Source: Pseudomonas sp. LS1212
GTDB lineage: Bacteria > Pseudomonadota > Gammaproteobacteria > Pseudomonadales > Pseudomonadaceae
Direction of reading: 5' to 3'
Assembly: GCF_024741815.1 (NCBI RefSeq)
Contig: NZ_CP102951.1
Coordinates: forward strand, 5,470,001 to 5,534,000
DNA: 64,000 nt
Shown here one piece after another: positions 43,687 through 51,554 of the stretch. The notes under the pieces were generated by a model. The model saw nothing but the letters and a program-made list of their open reading frames with translations, did not search any database and was not told where the DNA came from. A program made the position numbers and the translations under genes. Numbering within the stretch: position 1 is the first letter of the stretch; the number at the start of each line of letters is the position of its first letter.

Positions 43687-44676
43687 ATGGTCGACAAAAC
43701 ACCACCACCACTACCCTTCAACCAGTTGCCCGATGCTGCGCAAACGCTGATGGCGTTGATGCATGCCCAGGGGGAAGTGGCGCGGCTGAGTGAGCGCGAA
43801 CAATTGATCAGCTCCCTGCTGGTCAGCGTGAATGCCGTGTTGTGGGCGTTCGACTGGGAAACCCAGCAGATGATCTACGCCAGCCCGGCCTACGAGCGGA
43901 TTTTCGGGCGCTCGGTCAGCCTGCTGCTGGCCGACTACAACGAGTGGCGCGACAGCATTTACCCCGATGACCTGGACTACGCCGAACGCAGCCTGGCCGA
44001 TGTGCTGGTCAGGGGCGCGGTCGAGGATCGCGAGTACCGCATCATCAGCAACGACGGGCAAATCCGCTGGCTCAGCGACAAGTGCTTCATCAATCAGCAG
44101 GCAGGCCCGGGGCAACGGCTGATCGTGGTCGGTATCGCCGAAGACATCACCGACAAGAAGCAGGCCGAAGGTGAACTGCACCGCCTGGCGACGACCGATG
44201 TCCTGACCCAGAGCAGCAACCGCCGGCACTTCTTTGAATGCGCCCACCGGGAGTTCGAGCTGGCATGCGCGCAGGGCTCACCCCTTTCGTTTCTGCTGCT
44301 GGACATCGATGACTTCAAGGTCATCAACGATACCTACGGCCATCAGGAAGGTGATCAGGTGCTGCAACGCATCGCCGAGACCGGCAAGGCCGTATTGCGC
44401 CGTGGTGATCTGTTCGGGCGTATCGGTGGCGAGGAGTTTGCGGCGGTCTTCCCGGGTTGCGCGCCGCACATGGCCAAGCAGATCGCCGAACGACTGCAGC
44501 GGGAAATCCAGCGGCTGAGTTTCAGCCGGGACGGCCAGGACTATGGCGTTACCGTGAGCCAGGGTCTGACCGGCCTGACCGAGGCAGACGAAGCGCTCGA
44601 CAACCTGTTCTCACGCGCCGACACAGCGATGTACCAGGCCAAGCGACAGGGTAAGAATCAGATTGTGGTGGGATGA
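43687..44676 (+). CDS. PAS-GGDEF diguanylate cyclase
   Basis: The 329-residue cytoplasmic protein has a PAS/PAC sensor (residues 35-160: AFDWETQQMIYASPAYERIF, GIAEDITDKKQAE) and a GGDEF domain with active GGEEF in FGRIGGEEFAAVF. An inhibitory I-site RRGD lies exactly five residues upstream. It makes c-di-GMP and is probably product-inhibited. No membrane segment is present; the PAS ligand is unknown. Confidence 0.9.
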   Translation: MVDKTPPPLPFNQLPDAAQTLMALMHAQGEVARLSEREQLISSLLVSVNAVLWAFDWETQQMIYASPAYERIFGRSVSLLLADYNEWRDSIYPDDLDYAERSLADVLVRGAVEDREYRIISNDGQIRWLSDKCFINQQAGPGQRLIVVGIAEDITDKKQAEGELHRLATTDVLTQSSNRRHFFECAHREFELACAQGSPLSFLLLDIDDFKVINDTYGHQEGDQVLQRIAETGKAVLRRGDLFGRIGGEEFAAVFPGCAPHMAKQIAERLQREIQRLSFSRDGQDYGVTVSQGLTGLTEADEALDNLFSRADTAMYQAKRQGKNQIVVG

Positions 44677-44696
44677 AAGGTTGGCTTTCGGGCCTC

Positions 44697-44760
44697 ATCG
44701 CTGGCAAGCCAGCTCCTACAGGATGTACGCGGACCTTGTAGGAGCTGGCTTGCCAGCGAT
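44697..44760. repeat. REP pair, GCTGGCAAGCCAGC family
   Basis: A 24-bp arm at 44697-44720 (starts ATCGCTGGCAAGCCAGCTCC) and its perfect reverse complement at 44737-44760, spacer 16 bp. It lies between convergent genes. Confidence 0.9.
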
Positions 44761-44778
44761 CGACCGGAACGGTCGCAA

Positions 44779-45987
44779 TCAGCTGCGCCGCAACCGATTC
44801 AGTTCCGCCAAGCTGATCCTCAACAGCCGCGCCGCCTTGCCACCGGCAATCGCTTCAAGCCCCTCATCGGCCGGCAGCCGGGCCATTTGTGCTGCCAGGT
44901 TCATGGCCAGCGCGTCACGCGAGTAAACGCCACCACCGAGCTGGTAAACCGCCGCGATCAGCTCCCGCAGCTCCAGCGGCAGGCGCCAGCGCGTTCTGAG
45001 CGCCGAGCCGAAGGCGGCGCCGAAAGCCTCCAGCGAATCGGTAATCACCTGCTCTTCGAGCATTCCACCTGCCAGCTTCCACTCTTGCAGACAACGCAGC
45101 AGCGCCAGATCGCCGAGGCAATGCAGCAGCCCGGCGCAGTAGCAGCGCTCCTGGTCGAGCTCCAGCGCCCTGGCCAGGGTGTGGCCATATTCGGCGGTGC
45201 GCAGGGACAGCTCCCAATAACGCTCGGCGTACCTGGCCAGCATCGGCTCGCTGAGCCTTGCGCTGCGCTTGAGGGTCAGGCCAAGGATCAGGTTCATGCT
45301 CTGGGTCGAACCCAGCTTGTTCAATGCCTGTAACAAGGACTGCACGGCACCGCCACGGTGCTGTGCAGCACTGTTGGCGGCGGCGATCAACACAGCAGTA
45401 ACCTGCGGGTCGGTACGGATTTCTTCCTCCAGCACCTTCAGGTTCAAGCCATGGGAATTGAGGCTGCGTTGAACGGCCAACTGCACGTCAGCCAGCAAGG
45501 GCCCGCCATCGGAGGTGGCCCGACGCGACTCCAGGAAATGCTCGAGCGTCATGTTCGGCTTCAGGGCAGGAGCCTCGCAGACGACTTCCTGGCCAGCGTC
45601 CAGCAACAGGTCGTGCAAGCGCCCTCTCAAGGCCTCGATGTTCAATGGTTTGGTCAGATAGGCCGTCGGCGCCAGCGGCAGCGCTTCGCGTACGCTGGCG
45701 CTGTCATTGCGGCTGCTCAACAGGATAAACGGCACAACTGGCGCACGTCGCACGTGCCGGACGTTGCGCAGCAGTTCAAGGCCATCGAAACCTGGCAATT
45801 CGCGATCGGCGATGATCAGGTCCGGTTGCTTCTTGAGTAACCGCAACGCCTCCTGCCCATCGGCACACACACTCATGCGCGCATCGCAACGCACGCTGAG
45901 CAACAGCTGCGATAACAGCTCACGCGTCCACGGGTCCGCCTCCGCAATCAATACATGCGGTACCGCAGATGAAACTACAGCAGTCAT
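44779..45987 (-). CDS. Response-regulator receiver plus HDOD domain protein
   Basis: The 402-residue protein begins with a CheY-like receiver (residues 12-130: VLIAEADPWTREL, phospho-Asp in LIIADRELPGFDG, Lys in YLTKPLNIEAL). An HDOD domain follows (residues 165-360: LKVLEEEIRTDPQVTAVLIA, LLQALNKLGSTQSMNLILGL, YCAGLLHCLGDLALL). HDOD proteins relay signals in regulation of motility or stress without known enzymatic activity. No cognate histidine kinase is adjacent. GGAGAGC precedes ATG 45987. Confidence 0.85.
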   Translation of the reverse strand: MTAVVSSAVPHVLIAEADPWTRELLSQLLLSVRCDARMSVCADGQEALRLLKKQPDLIIADRELPGFDGLELLRNVRHVRRAPVVPFILLSSRNDSASVREALPLAPTAYLTKPLNIEALRGRLHDLLLDAGQEVVCEAPALKPNMTLEHFLESRRATSDGGPLLADVQLAVQRSLNSHGLNLKVLEEEIRTDPQVTAVLIAAANSAAQHRGGAVQSLLQALNKLGSTQSMNLILGLTLKRSARLSEPMLARYAERYWELSLRTAEYGHTLARALELDQERCYCAGLLHCLGDLALLRCLQEWKLAGGMLEEQVITDSLEAFGAAFGSALRTRWRLPLELRELIAAVYQLGGGVYSRDALAMNLAAQMARLPADEGLEAIAGGKAARLLRISLAELNRLRRS

Positions 45988-46072
45988 TCAGCTCTCCAAC
46001 GCAATGCCTGGCACCTTCCCAGGTACCAATTCCTGTTCACATTAGCGGCTGCTGCATGATCGAGTGCAATAA

Positions 46073-46096
46073 AAAAACCCGCCGAAGCGGGTTTTT
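46073..46096. terminator. Bidirectional terminator between gabT and receiver-HDOD gene
   Basis: AAAAACCCGC (46073-46082) and GCGGGTTTTT (46087-46096) with a 4-nt loop, A-run on one side and T-run on the other. It lies 18 bp after gabT (minus strand) and upstream of the receiver-HDOD gene. Confidence 0.88.
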
Positions 46097-46113
46097 TGCC
46101 AATCACGTCGCAG

Positions 46114-47394
46114 TTACGCCAATTCGGCGAAGCACTCTTCGATGATTGCCAGGCCTTTGTCCAGCTGCTCGTCAGGCGAGGTCAGCGGAACCAGGATACG
46201 CAGAACGTTGCCGTAGGTGCCGCAGGACAGCAGAATCAGCCCCTTGTCACGCGCCTTGGCCACAACCTGAGCAACGGCAGCAGCGTTAGGCTTGTGGCTG
46301 TCACCGCCTTCGAACAGCTCGACCGCGATCATCGCGCCCAGGGCACGCACGTCGCCGATCACAGGGTATTTAGCCTGGATCTTGCGCAGGCCAGCCACCA
46401 GGCGCTCGCCGACAGCCTTGCTGCGGTCCAGCAGGTTTTCTTCTTCGAACACTTCCATCACGGCCAGGGCCGCGGCGCAAGCGATCGGGCTACCGGCGTA
46501 GGTGCCGCCCAGGCCACCTGGAGCGATGGCGTCCATGTACTCGGCCTTGCCGCATACGCCAGCCAGCGGGAAACCACCGGCGATCGACTTGGCGAAAGTG
46601 GTCAGGTCCGGGGCAACGCCCATTTGTTCCATGGCGAAGAAGGTGCCGGTACGGCCAGCGCCGGTTTGTACTTCGTCAGCGATCAACAGGATACCGTGCT
46701 GGTCGCACAGGGCGCGCAGACGGCTCATGAACGCTTTTGGCGCCACGTAGAAACCACCTTCGCCCTGGACTGGCTCGATGATGATGGCGGCGATGTCACG
46801 CGGCTCGGCGTCGTTCTTGAAGACGCGCTCGATGCTGGCGATCGAATCGTCCACGCTCACGCCATGCAGCTCGCATGGGTACAGGGCGCGGAAGATACCG
46901 CCTGGCATCAGGCCCATGCCGGCCGAGTAAGGCACGACTTTACCGGTCAGGCCCAGGGTCATCATGGTACGGCCGTGGTAGCCGCCAGTGAAGGCGATCA
47001 CGCCGGCGCGGCCAGTGGCGGCACGGGCGATCTTCACGGCGTTTTCGACAGCTTCGGAACCTGTGGTCACCAGCAGGGTTTTCTTGGCGAAATCACCTGG
47101 GACCTTGGCGTTGATCTTTTCGCACACTTCCACGTACGGTTCGTACGCCAGCACCTGGAAGCAAGTGTGGGTCAGCTTGTGCAGTTGAGCTTCAACGGCA
47201 GCGATCACTTTCGGGTGCACGTGACCGGTGTTCAGTACGGCGATACCGCCAGCGAAGTCGATGAACTCGCGACCTTCAACGTCGGTCACGGTAGCGTTCT
47301 TGGCCGAGTCGGCGAAGATCGGGTGGATCTGACCAACACCGCGCGGTACGGCAGCTACACGGCGTTGCATCAAGGATTCGTTAGTCTTGCTCAT
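46114..47394 (-). CDS. gabT: 4-aminobutyrate aminotransferase
   Basis: The 426-residue class-III aminotransferase transfers the GABA (or 5-aminovalerate) amino group to 2-oxoglutarate. Visible motifs: FIDFAGGIAVLNTGHVHPKV, TTGSEAVENAVKIARAATGR, the PLP-Asp in ILLIADEVQTGAGRTG and the PLP-Lys in TTFAKSIAGGFPLAG. ATG 47394 (MSKTNESLMQ) follows GAGGAAACCC. It lies downstream of gabD, separated by a 179-bp structured RNA region. It also serves lysine breakdown via 5-aminovalerate. Confidence 0.95.
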   Translation of the reverse strand: MSKTNESLMQRRVAAVPRGVGQIHPIFADSAKNATVTDVEGREFIDFAGGIAVLNTGHVHPKVIAAVEAQLHKLTHTCFQVLAYEPYVEVCEKINAKVPGDFAKKTLLVTTGSEAVENAVKIARAATGRAGVIAFTGGYHGRTMMTLGLTGKVVPYSAGMGLMPGGIFRALYPCELHGVSVDDSIASIERVFKNDAEPRDIAAIIIEPVQGEGGFYVAPKAFMSRLRALCDQHGILLIADEVQTGAGRTGTFFAMEQMGVAPDLTTFAKSIAGGFPLAGVCGKAEYMDAIAPGGLGGTYAGSPIACAAALAVMEVFEEENLLDRSKAVGERLVAGLRKIQAKYPVIGDVRALGAMIAVELFEGGDSHKPNAAAVAQVVAKARDKGLILLSCGTYGNVLRILVPLTSPDEQLDKGLAIIEECFAELA

Positions 47395-47573
47395 GGGTTT
47401 CCTCATTCGCCGCTCATCGGTCGGCGTGGTTCAAGGATTAAGCGGCCGGGGCCAACTGCAGCAGCATGCGATGATCGACTGCTGCAGCGTCCGCGCCGCA
47501 AGGACGTAATTCGTGTAAAAAAAGCCAACGGAGCGCTCTTGCGCGCCGTTGGCTGAACATCTGCGCTACGGGA
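47395..47573 (-). ncRNA. gabT RNA: Structured intergenic RNA between gabD and gabT (gabT RNA motif position)
   Basis: On the minus strand the 179 bp between gabD and gabT hold a terminator hairpin (AGCCAACGG at 47523-47531 with CCGTTGGCT at 47546-47554, then seven T) and a second perfect stem CTGCAGCAG (47456-47464) with CTGCTGCAG (47479-47487). A conserved RNA called the gabT motif is known only from pseudomonads, located after gabD and before gabT; position and hairpin content fit. I identify it by location, not by a covariance-model match. It could be a cis-regulator of gabT. Confidence 0.55.
47523..47554 (-). terminator. Intrinsic terminator after gabD
   Basis: AGCCAACGG/CCGTTGGCT arms with seven T on the minus strand. 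It lies 20 bp after the gabD stop, so gabT is either read through at reduced level or has its own promoter inside 47395-47520. Confidence 0.8.
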
Positions 47574-49016
47574 TTACACGCTGATGCAGAGGTATTTGAT
47601 TTCCAGGTAGTCTTCGATGCCGTACTTGGAACCTTCACGGCCCAGGCCCGAAGCCTTGATGCCGCCGAAAGGCGCGACTTCGTTGGAGATCAGGCCGGTG
47701 TTGATGCCGACCATGCCGTATTCCAGCGCTTCAGCCACACGGAATACACGGCTCATGTCGCGAGCATAGAAGTACGAAGCCAGGCCGAACTCGGTGTCGT
47801 TGGACATCGCGATCACTTCGGCTTCATCTTTGAAACGGAACAGTGGCGCCAGTGGGCCGAAGGTTTCTTCCTTGGCCACGGCTGCGCTCTTCGGCACGTT
47901 GACCAGAATGGTCGGCTCGAAGAAGTTGCCTTCGATGGTATTACCACCGGCCAGTACCTGTGCACCTTTGCTGACAGCGTCGGCAATGTGCTCCTTGACC
48001 TTGGCCACGGCTTTTTCGTCGATCAGCGGGCCGGTAGTGGTGCCGTCTTCCAGGCCGTTGCCGATCTTGAGCTTGGCCACAGCAGCTTTCAGCTTCTCGG
48101 CGAACACGTCGTAGACGCCGTCCTGCACGTAGATACGGTTGGCGCAGACGCAGGTCTGGCCGTTGTTGCGGTACTTGGAAATGATCGCGCCTTCGACGGC
48201 CTTATCCAGGTCGGCGTCGTCGAACACGATGAACGGCGCGTTGCCACCCAGTTCCAGAGAAATTTTCTTGATGTCCTTGGCGCACTCGGCCATCAGCTGA
48301 CGACCGATTTCGGTCGAGCCGGTGAAGGACAGCTTGCGTACGATCGGGTTGCCGGTCAGCTCGCTGCCGATATCGCCGGCGCTGCCGGTGACAACACTCA
48401 GCACACCTTGCGGAATGCCGGCACGGTGCGCCAGCTCAACCAGGGCCAAGGCCGAGTACGGAGTTTGCGAAGCAGGCTTGAGCACCATGGTGCAACCAGC
48501 CGCCAGGGCCGGGCCGGCTTTACGGGTGATCATGGCTGCCGGGAAGTTCCACGGAGTAATGGCCGCGGTTACGCCGATCGGCTGCTTGATCACGATCAGG
48601 CGCTTGTCTGGCTGGTGGCCAGGAATGGTGTCGCCGTAAACGCGCTTGGCTTCTTCAGCGAACCACTCGATGAAGGACGCGGCGTAAACGATCTCGCCCT
48701 TGGCTTCGGCCAGTGGCTTGCCTTGTTCGGTGGTCATCAGGCGAGCCAGGTCGTCCTGGTGCTCGATCATCAGTTCGTACCAGCGACGCAGCTTGCCCGC
48801 GCGTTCCTTGGCGGTCAGGGCACGCCAGGCCGGCAGCGCCTTGTCGGCAGCTTCGATGGCACGACGGGTTTCGGCAGCGCCCATTTTCGGCACGGTGCCG
48901 ATGATTTCGCCCGTTGCCGGGTTGTTCACCTTGATGGTTTGACCGTTGTCCGCATCCAACCACACGCCATCTATATAGGCTTGCTGGCGGAACAACTGGG
49001 CGTCTTTAAGCTGCAT
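47574..49016 (-). CDS. gabD: Succinate (glutarate) semialdehyde dehydrogenase, NADP-dependent
   Basis: The 480-residue aldehyde dehydrogenase has the catalytic Cys in NNGQTCVCANRIYVQ, the general-base Glu in KISLELGGNAPFIVFDD and the cofactor loop VTGSAGDIGSELTGNP with FTGSTEIGRQL. It oxidises succinate semialdehyde from GABA, and glutarate semialdehyde from 5-aminovalerate in lysine degradation. First gene of gabDT. ATG 49016 starts MQLKDAQLFRQQAYIDG. Confidence 0.95.
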   Translation of the reverse strand: MQLKDAQLFRQQAYIDGVWLDADNGQTIKVNNPATGEIIGTVPKMGAAETRRAIEAADKALPAWRALTAKERAGKLRRWYELMIEHQDDLARLMTTEQGKPLAEAKGEIVYAASFIEWFAEEAKRVYGDTIPGHQPDKRLIVIKQPIGVTAAITPWNFPAAMITRKAGPALAAGCTMVLKPASQTPYSALALVELAHRAGIPQGVLSVVTGSAGDIGSELTGNPIVRKLSFTGSTEIGRQLMAECAKDIKKISLELGGNAPFIVFDDADLDKAVEGAIISKYRNNGQTCVCANRIYVQDGVYDVFAEKLKAAVAKLKIGNGLEDGTTTGPLIDEKAVAKVKEHIADAVSKGAQVLAGGNTIEGNFFEPTILVNVPKSAAVAKEETFGPLAPLFRFKDEAEVIAMSNDTEFGLASYFYARDMSRVFRVAEALEYGMVGINTGLISNEVAPFGGIKASGLGREGSKYGIEDYLEIKYLCISV

Positions 49017-49366
49017 GTCGGCTTCCTTAACAGCACCGTGCAGGCACGGAGCGTATTATTGATTGTGAGAAAGGCGCCACAAGGCGGGCTGCCGTCAGGA
49101 ATTCATTCACTGTGCCTGCGCACATATAGCGCACGGAATTTCGTTCGTGCTGTCCAGCACCCGGGCAGGAGCGTTTGAAATCTCAAACGAATCCTAGGAT
49201 CAAAGGGGGGAAAGGACAATAGGCTGTTCGAAAAAAAGAACAAAAATAGGCTGAGTGGAGGATTTTTCAGATCAACGTCACCTATAGACGTTGCCCCGTG
49301 CAAAATCGACAACAAATTACCGGCATGGACGGCCACCGCCGAGATGGGTATGATGGCGCCCGCGCT
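49017..49366. promoter_or_regulatory. Control region of gabD, 350 bp
   Basis: A perfect inverted repeat CGTTTGA-aatc-TCAAACG at 49172-49189 lies 156 bp before gabD and is a candidate operator. An imperfect GCACG...CGTGC repeat occurs at about 49131-49150. I looked for a sigma-54 (-24/-12) box on the gabD strand and did not find one. The end of the region adjoins the tRNA-Arg gene. Confidence 0.45.
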
Positions 49367-49443
49367 GCACTCGTAGCTCAGCTGGATAGAGTACTGCCCT
49401 CCGAAGGCAGGGGTCGTGGGTTCGAATCCCGCCGAGTGCGCCA
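49367..49443 (+). tRNA. tRNA-Arg (anticodon CCG)
   Basis: The 77-nt cloverleaf has acceptor arms GCACTCG/CGAGTGC, a D-arm with AGCTCAGCTGGATAGAGT, anticodon stem CTGCC/GGCAG with loop CTCCGAA (anticodon CCG, reading CGG), and T-arm GTGGGTTCGAATCCCGC. CCA is encoded. A terminator follows at once. tRNA genes of this kind are frequent integration sites, and accessory genes lie next to it. Confidence 0.96.
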
Positions 49444-49457
49444 TATCGCAGTACCTG

Positions 49458-49489
49458 AAAGGCCCCGCGCTGAAGAAGCCGGGGCCTTT
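49458..49489 (+). terminator. Terminator of tRNA-Arg
   Basis: AAAGGCCCCG (49458-49467) and CGGGGCCTTT (49480-49489), with TTTTT at the end of the second arm. It is 15 bp after the tRNA. Confidence 0.9.
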
Positions 49490-49580
49490 TTGCGTTTGGG
49501 GAGTTCTCGAAGCCCGGCCGGTACCCTTGTAGGAGATGCTGACACAACAGTGCTACGAATTTCCCCCGCACCGTTCCTAC

Positions 49581-49628
49581 TTCTTGGGTAGGTTCTTGGG
49601 TGGTTTCTTGGGTAGTTTCTTGGGTGGT
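49581..49628. repeat. Tandem repeat, 4 x 12 bp
   Basis: Four head-to-tail units of TTCTTGGGTRGK: units 1 and 3 have TA, units 2 and 4 have TG at positions 9-10, so the array is also a 2 x 24 bp repeat. It lies between tRNA-Arg and the RhuM-like gene. It is not CRISPR: units are 12 bp with no spacers. Confidence 0.85.
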
Positions 49629-49711
49629 CAGCAACATCACAGCCGAAGTTTGTCCCAACAATGGTCGCGCATGATTCCCCATCTGCTGGTCTCCCACTTG
49701 GCAGGGTGGTG

Positions 49712-50725
49712 TCAGCTTGGCTTGTTATTACTACGCAGGCGTTTTTCCAGGCGTTCAAGCTCTGCCAGCTCCCGGGCATCCGCCTCTTTTGCTTCAATAC
49801 CTCGGCGGCTCTGATCGAACTGCTCATAACGCTCATGGGCTACATGCTTCATTTGCTCGTGGCTGATGCTGCCGGCTGAGCGCAACAAGGGCTGCTCGTT
49901 GAAAGCCATGAAGCTGTCGATGTACTTTCGCCAGTCGGCCAATTGCAAATGCTGGCGCTGCTGGGCGCGCAGTTCGGCGAAATCCAGGAACATGCTGACC
50001 AGACGGTTGAGCTGATCCAGCTCCTCGGCATTCAAGTAGTTCTTGGCAACCACCACATCGGCCTTGCGTACCCGGTCGCCCTTGAAACTGAGCAGGTTCA
50101 TATTCGGTGCGCTGGCATCAGCACGGCGCACGATCAGCTCGGCTGCAGTGTGACCGGTTACGGCGAAGAACAGCTTGTTCTGCACCTCGGCAAATAAGCG
50201 CGCCGTGTCCTGTTCATTAGCCCTGTAATCTTCCGCTAGCGTGAACAAATCACGTACTTTCTGGTAGAAGCGCTTCTCCGAGGCACGTATGTCGCGGATG
50301 CGTTTGAGCAGCTCATCAAAGTAGTCCCAGCGGGGCTCCTTCAGGCGGGCGTCGTCCATGACGAAGCCCTTGAGCATGTACTCACTCAAGGTGCGGGTGG
50401 CCCACTGACGAAACTGGGTGCCACGAGTCGAGCGTACCCGGTAGCCCACTGCAATGATCATGGGCAGGGTGTAGAGGAGGGTCAGGTAGTCTTTGCCATC
50501 TGCGGCAGTAGTAAACTTTTGGTTTACAACTGCCACTTCAGCCAGCTCCCCATCAGCGATGACAGCTTGAATATGCTTGCCGATATTCTGCTTGCTGGTC
50601 TGATACAGCTCGGCCATTTCCAATTGCGTGAGCCACACCTGGCCGTCCATCTCACGCAGGGTGAACTGCGCCAAGCCGTCTTCCGTGCTGTAGAGAATGA
50701 GGTCGTTATCCTTCATATCAGCCAT
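49712..50725 (-). CDS. RhuM-family (virulence-associated) protein
   Basis: The 337-residue protein has an N-terminal HTH-like segment (QVWLTQLEMAELYQTSKQNI-GKHIQAVIADGEL, residues 27-60), then GYRVRSTRGTQFRQWATRTL-SEYMLKGFVMDD, the RhuM-family core, and a charged coiled-coil tail. RhuM was named from Salmonella pathogenicity island 3; the biochemical role is unknown, and homologues often sit in islands and beside restriction or phage-related genes. I prefer ATG 50725 (MADMKDNDLI), which overlaps the HAD gene by eight bases. The G+C content looks lower than in flanking core genes. It is downstream of and probably coupled to the HAD gene. Confidence 0.8.
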   Translation of the reverse strand: MADMKDNDLILYSTEDGLAQFTLREMDGQVWLTQLEMAELYQTSKQNIGKHIQAVIADGELAEVAVVNQKFTTAADGKDYLTLLYTLPMIIAVGYRVRSTRGTQFRQWATRTLSEYMLKGFVMDDARLKEPRWDYFDELLKRIRDIRASEKRFYQKVRDLFTLAEDYRANEQDTARLFAEVQNKLFFAVTGHTAAELIVRRADASAPNMNLLSFKGDRVRKADVVVAKNYLNAEELDQLNRLVSMFLDFAELRAQQRQHLQLADWRKYIDSFMAFNEQPLLRSAGSISHEQMKHVAHERYEQFDQSRRGIEAKEADARELAELERLEKRLRSNNKPS

Positions 50726-51554
50726 CTGCCTCTGCAATAGTGCGGTCTGATACCACCTTGTCGATCATCGCCTTTACTGCGCGATCAATGGCCGAGCCAT
50801 CAGTGTAATCGGCAGTGGTCGCTAGATTGGTACGCCCTTCCTTGACCAGGCTGTGCGCCTTGTCACGGGCACCGCGTTTGCCCTTGCCGTAAACGGCAAT
50901 CGAGTGGCCGCCTTGGTTCTTGACCAGGCGCATAGAAGGGATGTCAGTCTCACCGTCGCCGATAAACACCATATTGCTGAACGGCACAGGCCGCTCAGCG
51001 GGTTCGACGAACTTGTTAATCACCGAATTATCGTGCACATCCAGACTGCCCTTGTTGATGCGGAACAAATACTGGGTTTTGGTGGTGTAATTCACCGCCA
51101 AGGCTGGCCAGTGCGCGATGTCGTTATGGTCATACATGAAGCCCGAGGCATAGACGCGGGTGAAATACTTATTGATCGATGTCCCTTCGATCATTTCGCG
51201 CAGCCCCGACGAGATGATGAAATGCTCAACCTTAACGCCCTTGGTGCGACCATATTCGGTGATGCGCTTGAACCAGTCCTGTACGCCTGGAAATAGCTGT
51301 ATGTGCGCTCCAAAATCTGCAAAATTCTTCTTGCGTACCGAAACCTTGGCAACGTTCGCCCGCTCAATCATCAAGCGCATATAGGCCAAGATCTCATCCG
51401 CCTGCTGCTCCTGGGCCATGGCCTTGGCTTCGCGCCAGAATTCGGCCGGTTTGATGCCCAATGCCGGTACAAAGTCGTATTCCTGCATATTGCCCGGCGA
51501 CAGGGTACCGTCGAAGTCATAGGCAATAACAAAGGGAATGTGTTTCTTGGCCAT
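50718..51554 (-). CDS. HAD-superfamily phosphatase-like protein
   Basis: The 278-residue protein has HAD motif I VIAYDFDGTLSPG (nucleophile and general acid Asp), motif II EHFIISSGLREMI and motif IV MVFIGDGETDIPSM. A helical cap of about 90 residues lies between motifs I and II. Its substrate is unknown; capped HADs of this size are usually small-molecule or nucleotide phosphatases. It is the first gene of a two-gene unit with RhuM (overlapping ends), next to tRNA-Arg. An AT-richer composition than neighbouring core genes suggests horizontal origin. Confidence 0.8.
   Translation of the reverse strand: MAKKHIPFVIAYDFDGTLSPGNMQEYDFVPALGIKPAEFWREAKAMAQEQQADEILAYMRLMIERANVAKVSVRKKNFADFGAHIQLFPGVQDWFKRITEYGRTKGVKVEHFIISSGLREMIEGTSINKYFTRVYASGFMYDHNDIAHWPALAVNYTTKTQYLFRINKGSLDVHDNSVINKFVEPAERPVPFSNMVFIGDGETDIPSMRLVKNQGGHSIAVYGKGKRGARDKAHSLVKEGRTNLATTADYTDGSAIDRAVKAMIDKVVSDRTIAEADG

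Noticed and set aside
49581..49628. Short direct repeats as a CRISPR array
   Set aside because: Units are 12 bp and contiguous with no spacers, and no cas genes are present.
49298..49836. Open frames running through the tRNA-Arg and tandem repeat on both strands
   Set aside because: They read the tRNA itself and low-complexity repeats; no family resemblance, start site or conservation is apparent.
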